Source of the DNA: Thermoproteota archaeon
GTDB taxonomy: Archaea > Korarchaeota > JAOZGF01 > JAOZFZ01
Direction of reading: 5' to 3'
Length of the DNA: 64,000 nt
Assembly: GCA_027492035.1 (NCBI GenBank)
Contig: JAOZFT010000032.1
Span: 10,233 to 74,232, forward strand
Shown: one piece after another, positions 34,661 through 44,246 of the stretch
Position numbering within the stretch: position 1 is the stretch's first letter
How the letters are laid out: every line of letters starts with the position of its first letter
The notes under the pieces: model-generated
Told to the model about the DNA's origin: nothing
Seen by the model: only the letters and a program-made list of their open reading frames with translations
The model's database searches: none
Made by a program: the position numbers and the translations under genes

Positions 34661-35392
34661 TTAAATTTCTACTTTTTCCGAAATTGTAAAGTTCTTGGCC
34701 TTTTTCAACATGTCTTCAGGGACAGGTCTCTCCCCTATAAAGTAGGGGAACCTCTTTTTTATGAAACTGTCCCAGTCTTCTTTGGTTATATAAAAGACTC
34801 TTGCTCCTCCGAGTTCATGCTGATATTCAGGCCATGGCTTTTGTTTTTTACCCCATTTTAGTGCAAATACACGTATCCCTATGTAAGACTCGAAAGTCGC
34901 CCACCACTCCTTCACTCCAAGGTAGTCGAAAGCGTATTCAACTTTTGCAGCATATAGTGACGGACCTAATCCTACTCCCCTTACAAATGACATTGTATGT
35001 AAACTATATGCTATGTCGTTGCTATATAACCTAGCATTCACTATTCCTGCTAATTTCCCGTCTATTGTCCCCAATAGTAAGTAATGATCTTTTATTCTGT
35101 ACCTGTACCATGCAAGGATCTCTGCGTAAGTTCTCACTGCGACTATGTCGTAGAAATCTTTCTCTACATCGAAATAGGGCCTTATTGCCTTTAAAACTTT
35201 TGGTACATCTTCTCTAGTTGCTTGGTGGACAACCATTTTTGTTCCATCTCTCAAAGTAAGTACTTTCGGTGGGTAAGGAGTGTTTTGCAGTACTGGTGAC
35301 TCCGGAGGCCTTAAGTTTGGTTCTAAATCCTCAACTTTAACAGTATATTCAGTTGCTGAAACAGGACAAGGCGGTTTTAAAGCCACGTTCAT
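34661..35392 (-). CDS. GNAT-like acetyltransferase-fold protein
   Basis: A 243-residue protein whose middle resembles a GNAT domain: DGTKMVVHQATREDVPKVLK (start of fold), LLGTIDGKLAGIVNARLYS (strand 4 region) and FVRGVGLGPSLYAAKVEYAF, where RGVGLG fits the acetyl-CoA pyrophosphate loop. The N-terminal 45 residues are proline-rich and the C-terminal 60 are unusual. No substrate can be proposed. It lies between the CoA-transferase and CoxG-like genes on the same strand, with a 268-base A/T-rich gap on the CoA-transferase side. Confidence 0.6.
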   Translation of the reverse strand: MNVALKPPCPVSATEYTVKVEDLEPNLRPPESPVLQNTPYPPKVLTLRDGTKMVVHQATREDVPKVLKAIRPYFDVEKDFYDIVAVRTYAEILAWYRYRIKDHYLLLGTIDGKLAGIVNARLYSNDIAYSLHTMSFVRGVGLGPSLYAAKVEYAFDYLGVKEWWATFESYIGIRVFALKWGKKQKPWPEYQHELGGARVFYITKEDWDSFIKKRFPYFIGERPVPEDMLKKAKNFTISEKVEI

Positions 35393-35532
35393 CACTCTCC
35401 TTTTTATTTTATTTAAAAAGCTTAAAGCTTACTTTTCTAACCTATTAGGAAATAAGTATGCATAAGTTTGTGGGTTCAAATTTAAATATTTCTAATTTTT
35501 CATTTATCTTTCGATTCTTCCTTTATGTTTTT

Positions 35533-35979
35533 TTAAGTTGCTTCTAATGATTCCTTCACGCATTCAAACATTTTCTTAATCACTTTATCCATGGCTCCTT
35601 GGATCATTCCCTTTGCTAATCCCCCAAGTAAGCCACTTGTTTCTGCAGTTGCTTTCCAAGCAAAGGTTGTAGTGTTTGGTGATTCCTCCTCCAATTTTAT
35701 CTCTACCTCTGAATTAAATGAACTGTTCACTCCTTTACCTTTTAAAGCAAGTCTTGCGAAGTAGTCATCGGGTTTTTCCTCCAAAATTGCCACGTTTATA
35801 TTGAAGGTTCCCTTAATAAACCCAACTCCAGCCTTGACTTTAGCTGTGAAAGATCTTTCTCCTGTCTTTTCGTATTCTTTTAAGCCTGGAACACATTTAA
35901 CTATTTCATCTGTATTGGAAACAAACTCCCAAACTTTGTTCCGAGGCGCATTTATTAAGAACTTACCTTCAAACTCCAT
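35533..35979 (-). CDS. CoxG-like SRPBCC protein
   Basis: A 148-residue protein of the CO dehydrogenase subunit G family (START/SRPBCC fold): MEFEGKFLINAPRNKVWEFV, then VKCVPGLKEYEKTG, and a C-terminal amphipathic GLLGGLAKGMIQGAMDKVIKKM. In CO dehydrogenase systems CoxG helps tether the molybdenum enzyme to the membrane and pass electrons to quinone. Here the molybdenum hydroxylase is about 6 kb away on the opposite strand. The ATG at 35979 follows GGTGA by seven bases; the frame extends to 36009. Confidence 0.82.
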   Translation of the reverse strand: MEFEGKFLINAPRNKVWEFVSNTDEIVKCVPGLKEYEKTGERSFTAKVKAGVGFIKGTFNINVAILEEKPDDYFARLALKGKGVNSSFNSEVEIKLEEESPNTTTFAWKATAETSGLLGGLAKGMIQGAMDKVIKKMFECVKESLEAT

Positions 35980-36411
35980 ACGAAAGTCACCCTCTACAGG
36001 AAAATTCAAATAGTAAAAGGTTACTTTCGCTTGCTCTTTTTAAATGTATCCTTCATTTTCTTGCTCTGAAAACTTTCTTAAGGCTTTTTCTAAGTTTTTC
36101 TCATGTTTTATATCAAATATAAAATTTAATGAGCCTACGTAGGCTGCAAATTAATGCTTATCCCTGTCTCTTCTTGAACAAAAGCCAATTCCCTTTGAAA
36201 TTTATTCAAGTTTATTTATTGGGTTCTTAATAAAATAGGAAACACATCGGCTGAAAAAAGATAAAGTGAGGTTCTGAAACATTAAAATTTAAATATAAAG
36301 TGAAGGATAAGTATGAGTTATTCCCTTACGGAGGCATTTCCCGTCCAAAAAAGGGAAAAAATCTATGGAATCACTTAAGAATTTGTTTTTTAAAAATACG
36401 AGGGGTAAAAT
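35980..36411. other. Divergent promoter region between CoxG-like and BMP importer genes
   Basis: About 430 A/T-rich bases between divergent transcription units. It holds a perfect 14-base palindrome (36132-36145) and several T/A-rich boxes. No open frame of interest and no RNA gene seen. Confidence 0.5.
36132..36145. promoter_or_regulatory. Perfect 14-base palindrome, candidate operator
   Basis: AGCCTACGTAGGCT is a perfect inverted repeat in a very A/T-rich divergent promoter region, about 270 bases before the BMP lipoprotein start and 150 bases before the CoxG-like start. Its G/C content and symmetry fit a dimeric repressor site. I did not find another copy by eye. Confidence 0.4.
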
Positions 36412-37554
36412 GTGATTGAGAATAAAATAAAGGTTGGATCTGCAGTCTTTATCTTTGTATTGGCAATAGTTCTAGCTGGATGCGTTGGTCAACCACCATC
36501 TCCAACTCCTACACCTACACCAACAGCAACTCCTACACCTACACCAACTGTTTCACCAACAGCAACTCCGACTCCTAAACATCCAGAAATAAAAATTGCT
36601 CTCATCTTACCGGGTTCAATAACTGACAGAGGATGGGATCAAGATCCTTACGAGGGTTTCATGCAAGCTAAGAAAGATTTCGGAATTACTGCTGAATACA
36701 CTGAAGGGACAGACATCACAGGTACCGCTGAAGACTACCCAAGGATAATAAGAGATTATTGTAGAAGAGGGTTCCAATTAATCATTGCACATGGATTCCA
36801 GTACAGAGACGCTGTAAAAGAAGCTGCTAAGGATTATCCGAATGTTTGGTTCACTTTCGATGGTTCAGCTGAAGACATAACTAGCAATACTGCTCCGTGG
36901 ATATCCCTAGGCCATGAACCAGCTTATTTAGCGGGCATATTAGCTGCAAAAATGACAAAATCAAAAATTGTAGGCGTCTATAATGGAATGCCTGTACCTA
37001 TTGAAGTCCCATGCATGGAGGCTTTCAAGGCAGGTGTACACTCAGTTGACCCTAATATAAAAATATTGTCAACTTACATAGGTGTTTGGCATGACGTACA
37101 GAAGGGGTATGACACTGCTTCCTCAATGATTGATGCAGGAGCGGATGTAATCTATGGTATCGGAGACGGAATCAATGTCGGAGGCCAGCAGGCATGTAAA
37201 GAGAAAGGAGTTTGGTTCATTGGAGGAACAGGTGGTATACATCAAGTAGAAGGAGCCCCTGATATAACCTTGGCCTCTGTCTCATGGGGACTCGACAGAG
37301 TAATTTATCACTTAGTTAAGATCTTTGTTGAAAACGGTAAATTAGAACCTAAATTCTACCAATACTCAATGCACACTACTATAACCGAGAAAGGCAAACG
37401 CGTAGGACCATACTTTGTCTGGAACATGGATTTAGTAAATAAAGGAGTTATTCCCAAAGACGTCTACAACCTCATAGAATCAACTAAAGAAGATATAATG
37501 AAAGGATTAGTCCAAGTTCCACTTGTCTTCACAGCCCCTGAGGCGCAGGGCTAA
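36412..37554 (+). CDS. BMP-family substrate-binding lipoprotein (nucleoside-type ABC importer)
   Basis: Secreted, lipid-anchored binding protein of 380 residues. A signal peptide ends in the lipobox LAGC (Cys24), followed by a Thr/Pro-rich spacer (about residues 27-55) and then the Bmp/Med fold: KIALILPGSITDRGWDQDPYEGF, IIAHGFQYRDAVKEAAKDYP, LGHEPAYLAGILAAKMTKS and DAGADVIYGIGDGINVGGQQA. BMP family members bind purine nucleosides or related compounds. GTG start, six bases after AGGGGT. First gene of an importer operon with two permeases and an ATPase. Confidence 0.92.
   Translation: MIENKIKVGSAVFIFVLAIVLAGCVGQPPSPTPTPTPTATPTPTPTVSPTATPTPKHPEIKIALILPGSITDRGWDQDPYEGFMQAKKDFGITAEYTEGTDITGTAEDYPRIIRDYCRRGFQLIIAHGFQYRDAVKEAAKDYPNVWFTFDGSAEDITSNTAPWISLGHEPAYLAGILAAKMTKSKIVGVYNGMPVPIEVPCMEAFKAGVHSVDPNIKILSTYIGVWHDVQKGYDTASSMIDAGADVIYGIGDGINVGGQQACKEKGVWFIGGTGGIHQVEGAPDITLASVSWGLDRVIYHLVKIFVENGKLEPKFYQYSMHTTITEKGKRVGPYFVWNMDLVNKGVIPKDVYNLIESTKEDIMKGLVQVPLVFTAPEAQG
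36504..36548 (+). repeat. 24-base tandem repeat encoding the Thr/Pro lipoprotein spacer
   Basis: A 21-base unit starting AACTCCTACACC (36504-36524) is repeated exactly at 36528-36548, a period of 24 bases. It encodes alternating Thr-Pro with an occasional Ala, the flexible stalk between the lipid anchor and the binding domain. Confidence 0.7.
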
Positions 37555-37609
37555 CCCCTTCCCCTTTTTTCTTTATTTTTTAAATATAACGCAATGGAGG
37601 TCTTTTGCT

Positions 37610-38668
37610 GTGTACTTGGGAGGTGGACAGCGTTACATACTCTGGAGAGTTATTTCGGTCATAATTTCACTTGCCATAGCTTTAGGTATAGCTTCCATTT
37701 TTATTGTAGCAGTGGGTGCTAACCCTTTAGTTGCTTTTTATGCTATATATGATGGCTCATTAAGCAATCCAGAAGGTATTTCTGAAACCTTAATTAAAGC
37801 AACTCCTTTAATTTTTACTTCTTTAGCTTGTGCGGTGGCTTTTAAGTCTAACATGTTGAACATAGGTGCTGAAGGACAAATGTATATAGGACAAGCAGTA
37901 GCTGCAGTTGCAGCCTTAACAATGCCTTTAAATTTACCTATTTACCTTTTTATTCCCTATCTTATAGCAGTAAGTTTTATTGGCGGCGCAGCATGGGCAG
38001 CTATACCAGGATATTTAAAGTTGAAATTTGGGATAAGTGAAGTAGTAACTACTATGTTAATGAACTGGATCCCTATTTATTTAGTGGATTACTTGGTTTT
38101 TGGCCCGTTTTATGAAACAGAGCATATTCATCCTCAAACAAATCCTATCCCTGAGGCAGCTAGGCTTCCGAGGCTTTTTCCAAGGTACAGAGTTCACGCA
38201 GGCATTTTCATAGCTGTAGCTACGGCTGTTATTCTTTATTTCTTTTTGTGGAAGACTCATAAAGGGTTTGAGTTTAGAGCTACTGGAGCTAGTGTAACTG
38301 GGGCCAGGGCCATGGGTATTAACGTGAATAAGAGGCTGATGCAAGCTATGATAATAAGTGGGGGAATTGCTGGTTTAGCAGGTTTCTCAATTGTTTCAGG
38401 CACTTACCATAAGCTCAAACTTGGAACTACAGCCATCCTCGGACATGGTTATGCAGGTATACTAGTAGCCTTAGTAGCCAATAATCACCCCTTAGGAACC
38501 GCTGTTGCAGCGTTTATTTTTGCAGTCCTAATCATTGGCTCTGAAACCATGCAACGTGCAGCAGGAGTTCCTTTCCCGGTAATAAACATAGTAGAAGCGT
38601 TGCTAGTTTTAGCTGTTTTGTTAAGTGGGAGAATGTTTGAGTACTTGTCAAAGAAGGTGAAACTTTGA
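37610..38668 (+). CDS. BMP-type ABC importer permease 1
   Basis: Integral membrane permease of about 352 residues with nine or ten helices, from the branched-chain/BMP permease family. The conserved cytoplasmic loop FKSNMLNIGAEGQMYIGQAVAA and the later ATGASVTGARAMGINVNKRLMQ are typical of nucleoside permeases such as NupP/YufP. The GTG at 37610 has GGAGGT eight bases upstream; a longer frame would overlap the binding-protein gene. It pairs with permease 2. Confidence 0.88.
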   Translation: MYLGGGQRYILWRVISVIISLAIALGIASIFIVAVGANPLVAFYAIYDGSLSNPEGISETLIKATPLIFTSLACAVAFKSNMLNIGAEGQMYIGQAVAAVAALTMPLNLPIYLFIPYLIAVSFIGGAAWAAIPGYLKLKFGISEVVTTMLMNWIPIYLVDYLVFGPFYETEHIHPQTNPIPEAARLPRLFPRYRVHAGIFIAVATAVILYFFLWKTHKGFEFRATGASVTGARAMGINVNKRLMQAMIISGGIAGLAGFSIVSGTYHKLKLGTTAILGHGYAGILVALVANNHPLGTAVAAFIFAVLIIGSETMQRAAGVPFPVINIVEALLVLAVLLSGRMFEYLSKKVKL

Positions 38669-38669
38669 A

Positions 38670-39632
38670 ATGTTTCCATTAAGTGAAACAATTGCTAGTA
38701 TAGTTGGGAGAGGAATAATGTTCGGTGCAGCTTTACTGCTAGCTTCCCTGGGAGAAATATTTGCCCAAAAATCAGGTTTCATGAATTTAGCCATGGAAGG
38801 ATTAATGACGCTTGCAGCCTCCGTCTCTTACCAAGTTATGTTTTTAACAGGTAATCCAGCTTTAGCTCTTGCAGCAGCAATGGCTAGCAGTATGGCCGTC
38901 TCGTTCATAAGTGTTTATCTCAACCAAAGATTTTACCTTGACCAAGTAGTTGCAGGCATGGCACTCTACATCTTCTCTTTCGGCCTAGGTGTTTATATCC
39001 ATAGGGTTGTTTCTGGAGGAGTTACAGGCGTAAAATTTATTGAAGTACTTAAACCTATAAATATACCCTTACTATCTAATATTCCAATCCTAGGACCTAT
39101 TCTTTTCAAACAAAACGTACTAGTCTACACGGCAATTATTTTGTCTTTTATTGCTTACATAGTTTTATTCAGGACCAGTTGGGGCTTAACAGTTAGGGCG
39201 GTTGGGGAGAACCCTAAGGCTGCTGACAATGCCGGTATAAACGTTTATAGGACAAGGTACTTAGCGACTCTACTTAGCGGGGCTGGTGCAGGTTTAGGTG
39301 GGGCATACATTGTCTTAGCAGTGCTAGGCAATTTCCAAGAACTTGTAGTTAGCGGAAGAGGATGGATAACCATTGCAATGGTTATTTTTTCGCAATGGAA
39401 CCCCCTTTACGCAATAATAGGTTCCTTCTTTTTTGGTACCATGGAGTCGGTGGCGAAATTCATGGAAATAACTAGAGAAATATCTATTACCGGAGGTATA
39501 CCCTACCAGTTTTTCTGGATGATACCTTACATAGCCAGTATTTTAGCTTTAGTGGTAGCCTTTAAGAAAGCAGCTCTACCCTCTGCTTTGTTTAAAGTTT
39601 ATAAAAGAGAAGAAGCTATAAGTGAAGTATAG
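38670..39632 (+). CDS. BMP-type ABC importer permease 2
   Basis: Second permease of 320 residues, with the family segments FAQKSGFMNLAMEGLMTLAA and VRAVGENPKAADNAGINVYR, matching NupQ/YufQ-type subunits. It begins one base after the permease 1 stop, with GGTGA about nine bases upstream of the ATG, so translation is coupled. Substrate specificity resides in the binding protein. Confidence 0.88.
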   Translation: MFPLSETIASIVGRGIMFGAALLLASLGEIFAQKSGFMNLAMEGLMTLAASVSYQVMFLTGNPALALAAAMASSMAVSFISVYLNQRFYLDQVVAGMALYIFSFGLGVYIHRVVSGGVTGVKFIEVLKPINIPLLSNIPILGPILFKQNVLVYTAIILSFIAYIVLFRTSWGLTVRAVGENPKAADNAGINVYRTRYLATLLSGAGAGLGGAYIVLAVLGNFQELVVSGRGWITIAMVIFSQWNPLYAIIGSFFFGTMESVAKFMEITREISITGGIPYQFFWMIPYIASILALVVAFKKAALPSALFKVYKREEAISEV

Positions 39633-39765
39633 GATCCTCAGAGAGGCGATATTGAAATGGTTCCTTTTTTCTTCGGTACCTTTATTAATTGGAAAAAGGT
39701 TAAGTGTATTTTTGGTTTTTCGAAAATTTCAATATGTAAAAAATTTTTTGATGGGGGAGCCATTA

Positions 39766-41355
39766 ATGGGAAAACAATACACAAAGGGAGAAATCAGGGA
39801 AAAATTGACTAAATTAGAGATAGGAACCACCGTTCTGGAAATGAAAAACATAACTAAAACATTTCCAGGTGTTGTAGCGGATGACCATGTTAATTTCGAA
39901 TTGAAGAAAGGTGAAATTCATGGCTTACTTGGGGAAAATGGAGCAGGTAAAACAGTTCTTATGAGTGTTTTATATGGTCTCTACAAGCCTGATGAAGGCG
40001 AGATATGGTTAGCCGGTGAAAAAGTTGACATAAAATCCCCTAAAGACGCTATAGAGCTGGGTATTTCAATGGTTCATCAAAGGTTTGCGTTAGTTAAAAA
40101 CATTACTGCTTTAGAGAACATAATTCTTGGAACTCAATCCTCCAAGAAATTCTTTCTTGATGAGAAAGAGGCCGAGGAAAAAGTAAAGAAACTTTCAGAA
40201 AAATTCGGGTTGGAAGTGAAACTAAACTCTTTAGTAATGGATTTATCAATGGGTGAAAGGCAGAAAGTTGAAATTTTAAAAGCTCTCTACCGTGGCTCAA
40301 ACATTTTAATACTTGATGAACCCACAACCATGATTACCCCTCAAGAAATCGATTCATTATTTGAAACATTAAGGAAAATGGTTAAGGAAGGGCTATCCAT
40401 CGTGTTTATCTCCCACAAAATACCTGTTGTCCTAAGAGTAACTGACAGAATAACTATTTTAAGAAACGGGAGAGTGATAACTACTGTAAAAACAAGTGAA
40501 ACAAATGAAAGGGACCTAGCAGTGAAAATGGTTGGGAGGGAAGTTCTTTACAGGCTTCCAAAAGTTAAAAGAGAAAGAGGTGAAAGAATTTTGCACATAG
40601 AAAATCTTTGGGCCCCTGGCGAAGAGGAAGGAGTTCCTGTTCTAAAAAGCATTTCCTTCTCCGTCCATAAAGGTGAAATTCTAGGAATAGCGGGAGTAGC
40701 AGGTAACGGGCAGAAAGAACTGGTTGAGTGTATCTTGGGGCTTAGGAAAGTAAGTAAAGGGAAAATTTTCCTAAACGGGAAAGATTACACTAACAAATTT
40801 ACAAGAGAAATATATGAAGCAGGAGTTGCTTGGATACCTGACGAAAAAGACAGGGGAGCAATTCTTGGTTTATCAGTTGCTGAAAATTTAGTTATGAAAA
40901 AATTCTATAAACCACCCTTCTCTAAAGGATTAATGTATAATGAAAAGGAATCCTTAAGCTTCGCTGAAAAAATTGTAAAGGAGTACGGTGTCAAAACAGC
41001 GGGAGTTAAGGCTCCAGTTAGAACACTTTCAGGGGGGAACATCCAAAGATTAATTCTAGCACGTGAATTTTCAGCAAACCCTAAACTATTGATAGCTTTC
41101 AACCCAACCCAAGGCTTAGATGTCAACGCTACGGAATTCACTAGAAGAAAAATACTTGAATTGAGGGAAAAGGGATCAGGGGTGCTTCTTGTTTCAATGG
41201 ACCTGGACGAAGTTATGATGTTAAGTGACAGAATAGCGGTAATGTATAAGGGGGAGATAGTAGGTATAATTGATGCAGCTAAAGCTGAAAGATACGAATT
41301 AGGTTTAATGATGGCTGGATCCAAACGTTTAGAATCAAGCAACTGGGCCAGCTAA
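39766..41355 (+). CDS. BMP-type ABC importer ATPase with two nucleotide-binding domains
   Basis: Duplicated ABC ATPase of about 529 residues. Domain 1 has Walker A GENGAGKTV, signature LSMGERQKVEI and Walker B LILDEPTTMITPQE. Domain 2 has the usual degenerate Walker A for this family, GVAGNGQKELVE, followed by signature LSGGNIQRLILARE and FNPTQGLDVNA. This is the arrangement of nucleoside and sugar ABC importers (NupO, RbsA). I choose the ATG at 39766, six bases after GGGGGAG; the frame runs back to 39622 but that region overlaps the permease gene and looks non-coding. Confidence 0.9.
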   Translation: MGKQYTKGEIREKLTKLEIGTTVLEMKNITKTFPGVVADDHVNFELKKGEIHGLLGENGAGKTVLMSVLYGLYKPDEGEIWLAGEKVDIKSPKDAIELGISMVHQRFALVKNITALENIILGTQSSKKFFLDEKEAEEKVKKLSEKFGLEVKLNSLVMDLSMGERQKVEILKALYRGSNILILDEPTTMITPQEIDSLFETLRKMVKEGLSIVFISHKIPVVLRVTDRITILRNGRVITTVKTSETNERDLAVKMVGREVLYRLPKVKRERGERILHIENLWAPGEEEGVPVLKSISFSVHKGEILGIAGVAGNGQKELVECILGLRKVSKGKIFLNGKDYTNKFTREIYEAGVAWIPDEKDRGAILGLSVAENLVMKKFYKPPFSKGLMYNEKESLSFAEKIVKEYGVKTAGVKAPVRTLSGGNIQRLILAREFSANPKLLIAFNPTQGLDVNATEFTRRKILELREKGSGVLLVSMDLDEVMMLSDRIAVMYKGEIVGIIDAAKAERYELGLMMAGSKRLESSNWAS

Positions 41356-41477
41356 TTAAAACAACCAAGTCTTTCACAGCTTCAAAAGAAGTTTAACATA
41401 AGCCCCCTTTAAATAACTCATTTTAAAAAGTTTAATTTGTCGTAGAGATAGTTTAGGAAGGTTACAGCTGGTGGAAA

Positions 41478-43178
41478 ATGAAATATTCCCTAGTTTTAAC
41501 AATTTACTTGCCTTTACTCTTGATTTTTCTGTTTTCTTTCACTTCTAACATCCGCTGCTTAAACTCCTATGACCTTAACCCTCAGAACCCTTTAGAAGCT
41601 AAGAGTGACAAATGTTTCTCTTTAACTCTCCCACTTCAAGGTTCACGGTTTCAGAAGGGGACAAGTCTAAACCATAACCTATCAAGTAACTTAACTCCCC
41701 AAATCCAGTTAGAAGTTTTACCTCATTACCAAACAGCCAGATTTAAGAGTTTTGTGTCTTATCTCCTCCTTATTAAAGTAATTAATGTGACCAAAAATGT
41801 AACTATACATCTTAAAGTAAGTGGTTTACCTTTTGAAATGAATCCCACCTTTGGAGAAACACGTTACTTGTCAAAGAATTCTGCAACTGTTGAATTGTTG
41901 CTCTACTCAGGTAAAAAGGAAGGAGTTTACTCCTTCAACGTTACGGCTTCAGCTCCTAACACAAGTAAGGGCTTCTGTAATGTTCAATTGCGGGTAGTTA
42001 ATATAGAAAAAGACTTTTCTCTTCCCCTAAATAGATACAATGCTAAGGTAGTGCCTGGAGGCAATCTCATCTTTTCAGTTTATATAAATCCTATAAATGG
42101 ATATAATAGACTTGTCGCTTTAAGCTGTCCAAATTTACCTGAAGGGTTTAAAATAAAATTCACGCCTTCAAAGGCGTATCCGTCTTACAATGTCCAAATT
42201 AATTTATCAATACCCGAAAATGTTAAGCCTCAGGAAAAGATTTTTGTTATAGAGGGTGAAGACAACCAAGGGTTGCATCATGCCTCAATTTTCAGGTTAG
42301 GAATTCTTGAACCTGGTTCAATAGATTTCAAACTGAAAATCAAACCAGAGAAAGGAAGTGTTCTCCAAGGTGGGAAAATATATTTTAAAGTCGAAGTAAT
42401 CAATTTGACACAGGAAAAAGATAAAGTTTTTCTTTTTGTTAAAGGCATCCCAAACGACACCTTGTACGGGTTTGGGGAAGATGAACTTGAACCTCCGGGT
42501 GAATCAGATCTTGTTATTCAAGCAGGAAACATAACAGGTACTTACCTTTTCACAGTCTATGGTGTGGGGGGAGGTTTAAAAAGAATAACTCATGCAACCC
42601 TTACAATCAAAAAGAAAGAATGCTTTATAGCTACAGCCACTTTTAATTCAGAAGTTTCAGATGAAGTCAATACTTTAAGAAAATTCAGAGACAGCCTGAT
42701 ACTTAAAACCTACACTGGAACCCTGTTTTACAAAGTGTTTGATGAAATTTATTACGCATTCAGTCCACAAATAGCTGAACAGGAGAAGGTTAATCCCTCT
42801 CTCCAACTCTTTTTCAAATTCACACTTTATCCATTAATCTACACCCTGAAACTAGCAACTTTTGTCTCTGAACCACTTTCTTACATAAACTTGGAAGCAG
42901 CCGCCTTAACAGCGGGGGCAATAGCCTCTTTTTTGCTAGGCTTCATTTATATAAGCCCCCTTATCTTCATCGTTTCTAAAATGGTTGGGGGAAAAGTTAA
43001 GTTCTGGGAAGAAATAAAAGTCTTTTTACTCCTTTTCTTAATCTCTTCTATGTCAATAATGGTAGGGGTTATCTTTAGGGAAAACAATTTAACAACATTC
43101 TTCATCTTCAGTTACATCATGTCCTTCCTTTACTTAGGTACCGTATCTGCTCTAAACTTTCTAAATAAGTTCTTTTAA
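41478..43178 (+). CDS. Secreted CFI-box surface protein with C-terminal membrane helices
   Basis: A 566-residue exported protein of unknown function. A signal peptide covers roughly residues 1-27. Three beta-sandwich (NEW3/CARDB-like) modules follow, with putative N-glycosylation sites (NVTKNVT). A CFI-box reads ECFIATATFNSEVSDEVNTL (Cys382) followed by RKFRDSLIL and YYAFSPQIAEQ. Three hydrophobic helices end the protein. CFI-box regions are known near the C-termini of surface proteins and may serve in processing or anchoring. The last two beta modules, CFI-box and helices are paralogous to the end of the 1061-residue protein at 49037. Confidence 0.75.
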   Translation: MKYSLVLTIYLPLLLIFLFSFTSNIRCLNSYDLNPQNPLEAKSDKCFSLTLPLQGSRFQKGTSLNHNLSSNLTPQIQLEVLPHYQTARFKSFVSYLLLIKVINVTKNVTIHLKVSGLPFEMNPTFGETRYLSKNSATVELLLYSGKKEGVYSFNVTASAPNTSKGFCNVQLRVVNIEKDFSLPLNRYNAKVVPGGNLIFSVYINPINGYNRLVALSCPNLPEGFKIKFTPSKAYPSYNVQINLSIPENVKPQEKIFVIEGEDNQGLHHASIFRLGILEPGSIDFKLKIKPEKGSVLQGGKIYFKVEVINLTQEKDKVFLFVKGIPNDTLYGFGEDELEPPGESDLVIQAGNITGTYLFTVYGVGGGLKRITHATLTIKKKECFIATATFNSEVSDEVNTLRKFRDSLILKTYTGTLFYKVFDEIYYAFSPQIAEQEKVNPSLQLFFKFTLYPLIYTLKLATFVSEPLSYINLEAAALTAGAIASFLLGFIYISPLIFIVSKMVGGKVKFWEEIKVFLLLFLISSMSIMVGVIFRENNLTTFFIFSYIMSFLYLGTVSALNFLNKFF

Positions 43179-43254
43179 CTAGCCATTTTAAAATAAAGGT
43201 TCTCTTAATGGTTAAAAGGAAATTATGCAAGAAGTTAAATAGGAGGGCCTAAGA

Positions 43255-44181
43255 TTGATTCACTCTCTCAGAAATGGAACGTTGAAACTTATTGAATTAA
43301 GGCCAGAAATCCCTGGCTTCAAAAAATTTATAGGTTCATGGGTTTGGACTGAGGAAAAGGAAAAGTTTTTAGTGGATGTAGGGCCCAGTTCAACAGTTCC
43401 TCTCCTTCTTGAGTCATTAAAGAAATTAAAAATTAACAAACTGGATTATGTTTTTCTCACCCACATTCATATAGATCATGCTGGAGGCTTGGGAGAATTT
43501 GTTAAACACTTCCCTGAAACAAAAATCTTCTGTTATGAAAAAGCAGTTAAACACTTACTGAAACCTTCAAAGCTATGGGAGGCCAGCAAAAAAGTTTTGG
43601 GGGATTTAGCAATCAAATACGGGGAAATACTCCCTGTTCCTAAAGAAAACTTTATTAAAAGGGAAGAAATTGAAATAGAAGGGTTCAAAGTAATTAATAC
43701 ACCAGGCCACTCTTCCCATCATGTAAGTTTCCTTTACAAAAATTATCTTTTTGTTGGAGAGGCAGCTGGAGTTTTTCAATCACTAAACAATGAATTTTAC
43801 CTAAGACCTGTTACACCTCCGAAATTCTTTTTCGAAACATACCTGAACAGTTTAGAAAAACTTTTAAACTTAGTAAGTACAGAAAAAATCTGTTATGGTC
43901 ATTTCGGAATCTATGTAAATGCGAAAAAAATGCTAAGAACCCATAAAAAACAACTTCTACTTTGGGGAAAGGTTATAAAAGAAGAAATTGAAACCGCTAC
44001 TGAAACGAATTCAGAAGATGTAATAGATAAATGCCTCAGAATCTTGCTGGAAAAAGATCAACTGTTGAAACTGGATAAATTAGAAAAAGATATCCAGCAA
44101 AGAGAAAAAGAATTCCTTAGAAACAGTATAAAAGGATATTTAAGGTATTTCAAGCAAAGAAAAAGACTAACAAACCTGTAA
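43255..44181 (+). CDS. Metallo-beta-lactamase fold hydrolase
   Basis: A 308-residue MBL-fold protein. The dinuclear metal motif is HIHIDHAGGLGEFV, later ligands are in NTPGHSSHHVSFL and FVGEAAG, and YGHFG supplies the last histidine. This composition fits the hydroxyacylglutathione hydrolase-like group that acts on thioesters or similar. The C-terminal 90 residues are Lys/Glu-rich and helical. TTG start after AGGAGG. It stands alone; substrate unknown. Confidence 0.85.
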   Translation: MIHSLRNGTLKLIELRPEIPGFKKFIGSWVWTEEKEKFLVDVGPSSTVPLLLESLKKLKINKLDYVFLTHIHIDHAGGLGEFVKHFPETKIFCYEKAVKHLLKPSKLWEASKKVLGDLAIKYGEILPVPKENFIKREEIEIEGFKVINTPGHSSHHVSFLYKNYLFVGEAAGVFQSLNNEFYLRPVTPPKFFFETYLNSLEKLLNLVSTEKICYGHFGIYVNAKKMLRTHKKQLLLWGKVIKEEIETATETNSEDVIDKCLRILLEKDQLLKLDKLEKDIQQREKEFLRNSIKGYLRYFKQRKRLTNL

Positions 44182-44246
44182 CTCTCTTCCCTGTACCCTT
44201 TCACTCTCAACAATCCCTACTGAAAAACTTCTCCAAAGATTTTTGT

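Noticed and set aside
36504-36548. Tandem repeat as a CRISPR or replication element
   Set aside because: The repeat is in frame inside a lipoprotein gene and encodes a Thr/Pro stalk; there are no spacers.
39622-39765. N-terminal membrane extension on the BMP-type ATPase
   Set aside because: The stretch overlaps the permease gene end and the ATG at 39766 has a strong ribosome site.
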